A stretch of 6,523 nt of DNA, from contig JANXWM010000659.1 in NCBI GenBank assembly GCA_025351145.1, positions 1 to 6,523 of the forward strand. Direction: 5' to 3'. Position 1 is the stretch's first letter. Each line of letters opens with the position of its first letter. A model generated the notes under the pieces. It had not been told where the DNA came from, ran no database searches, and saw only the letters and a list, made by a program, of their open reading frames with translations. The DNA comes from Chitinophagaceae bacterium (GTDB taxonomy: Bacteria > Bacteroidota > Bacteroidia > Chitinophagales > Chitinophagaceae). The position numbers and the translations under genes were made by a program. This document shows positions 5,894-6,523 of the stretch, one piece after another.

Positions 5894-6148
5894 ATGTCAA
5901 ATAAAATGAAAAAGATAAACATACCTGAATTTACGGCTCAAGAATCACTCTCAGAGGCAAGCAGACACTATTATAAACGTTATATTCAAGGATCTCAACA
6001 GGAAATTATTCCACAATTCATGCGTTTCCTGCCACCGTTAGGATGCAATTACTTTTGTACTTGTCTTGTTGGCCCCTTTAGCGATCCGGATAATTGTCCT
6101 TGCTGCGACAGTATAAATATAAATGACCTCAAGTCATTCATTAAATAA
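5894..6148 (+). CDS. LPGF-leader peptide 4, Cys-rich C-terminus
   Basis: 84 residues from the first ATG, but the internal ATG at 5906 (Met5) gives MKKINIPEFTAQ, which lines up exactly with the heads of the other three and is probably the true start (80 residues). The head is a variant, IPEF for LPGF. It continues ESLSEASRHYYKRYI, then QQEIIPQFMRF (EIIP at 37-40) and a short tail with six cysteines at 51, 55, 57, 68, 70 and 71 (GCNYFCTC, NCPCC). This is the clearest leader-plus-core layout of the set: about 40 conserved-type residues followed by a compact Cys-rich segment of about 45. There is no signal peptide. It is the last gene of the set; repeats follow 27 bases later. Function unknown. 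Confidence 0.85.
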   Translation: MSNKMKKINIPEFTAQESLSEASRHYYKRYIQGSQQEIIPQFMRFLPPLGCNYFCTCLVGPFSDPDNCPCCDSININDLKSFIK

Positions 6149-6175
6149 GCTACTATTTCTTTCGTGCAAGTCCGC

Positions 6176-6200
6176 CCGTTGTTCCGGGTCTTCCCCAGGG
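6176..6200. repeat. Partial third copy of the tandem repeat head
   Basis: These 25 bases match the first 25 bases of the second 83-base repeat unit at 23 positions (CCGTTGTTCC, then G for A, GGTCTTCC, then C for G, CAGGG). The rest of the unit is missing and the next full copy starts two bases later. It is likely a truncated older unit. Confidence 0.75.
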
Positions 6201-6202
6201 TC

Positions 6203-6368
6203 CCGTTGTTCCAGGTCTTCCGCAGGATGACCTGGAACTAAAGATAAAAACCTTTCTGTGAAAGGAGTTGCTGGTAATAATTACTCCGTTGTTCCAGGTC
6301 TTCCGCAGGGCGACCTGGAACTAAAGATAAAAACCTTTCTGTGAAAGGAGTTGCTGGTAATAATTACC
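6203..6368. repeat. Tandem pair of 83-base hairpin repeats
   Basis: Unit 1 is 6203-6285 and unit 2 is 6286-6368; they agree at 80 of 83 positions, differing at two adjacent loop bases (AT versus GC) and the last base. Each unit contains a perfect 10-base inverted repeat, GTTCCAGGTC and GACCTGGAAC around an 11-base loop (6208-6238 and 6291-6321), and a second hairpin, CCTTTC-TGT-GAAAGG (6251-6265 and 6334-6348). The near identity indicates recent duplication. The design resembles REP-like or miniature interspersed elements; the origin is not visible here. A transcript of it could end or stabilise the operon mRNA, but there is no T-run right after the stems. Confidence 0.93.
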
Positions 6369-6523
6369 CGATTGATGTAAGAAGCTGTTTGAGTTAATTG
6401 TAAAATATTTATTACGCTGCCAATGTTGCCATGAAAAACCGAAAGTACCCGATATGCAATCGCTATCGGGATGCTGTATTTTTTGTTTAATAAAGATGTA
6501 GAGGACAAGTGAGTGACACAACA
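6369..6523. other. Terminal stretch without a recognised gene
   Basis: About 155 AT-rich bases to the window edge. No forward ORF of interest is present; reverse-strand open frames run into the hairpin repeats and look like chance. The only structure is a 7-base inverted repeat near 6448-6470, listed separately. The end may belong to a further interspersed repeat or to the next gene's upstream region. Confidence 0.4.
6448..6470 (+). terminator. Possible terminator-like hairpin
   Basis: CCCGATA (6448-6454) and TATCGGG (6464-6470) form a perfect 7-base stem with a 9-base loop. A run of six T follows from about 6479, eight bases after the stem, which is further than in a classic intrinsic terminator. 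It could end the peptide operon, 300 bases after its last gene, or be part of a repeat element. Confidence 0.3.

Noticed and set aside
6203..6368. CRISPR array
   Set aside because: The repeat units are 83 bases and directly adjacent without unique spacers, and no cas gene is present.
6281..6521. Two minus-strand open frames at the right edge
   Set aside because: They overlap each other and the hairpin repeats, and part of the translation is simply the repeat read through.

Overview
The window reads as a chromosomal accessory region of a Bacteroidota bacterium, most likely a Chitinophagaceae-type genome. The grounds are a secreted GH97 glycosidase of the type common in that phylum, A-rich gene starts without Shine-Dalgarno sequences, and palindromic interspersed repeats of a kind I associate with this group. 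The lineage is an inference; no rRNA or marker gene is present.

Layout. 41-2008 encodes a complete GH97 alpha-glycosidase with a signal peptide. Directly behind it, after two copies of a short CTCCC-TTTAGGG repeat, lies an orphan copy of the last 42 codons of a second GH97 gene in another frame (2061-2189). 2190-2520 has no convincing gene; it holds an inverted repeat and, just before the next gene, two adjacent hairpins. From 2521 an AT-richer, one-direction gene set begins: a subtilisin-family (S8) protease of the cyanobactin PatA/PatG type (2521-3399), a 63-residue peptide with an LPGF segment and a KPCGGC motif overlapping it by 4 bases (3396-3587), a stand-alone protein matching the C-terminal region of PatG (3620-4549), and four small genes (4569-4925, 4955-5263, 5504-5842, 5894-6148). 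These four share an N-terminal I-N-[LI]-P-[GE]-F-T-[AG] segment but differ almost completely afterwards. A short relic of a second PatG C-terminal gene lies before the third of them (about 5395-5485). The window closes with two 83-base tandem repeats plus a partial third copy, each full copy carrying two hairpins, and about 155 bases without a recognisable gene.

How it may work together. The conserved head and variable tail are what one expects of a family of precursor peptides with a common recognition leader. The PatG-like protease and the PatG C-terminal protein are the obvious candidates to recognise and cleave them. In cyanobactin pathways these two modules are parts of one PatG polypeptide; here they are separate genes and the substrates form a small divergent cassette. 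No YcaO cyclodehydratase, lanthionine synthetase, radical SAM enzyme or transporter is encoded in the window, so the final product and its export are unknown. The system is best described as a putative PatG-like peptide-processing locus of unknown biological role.
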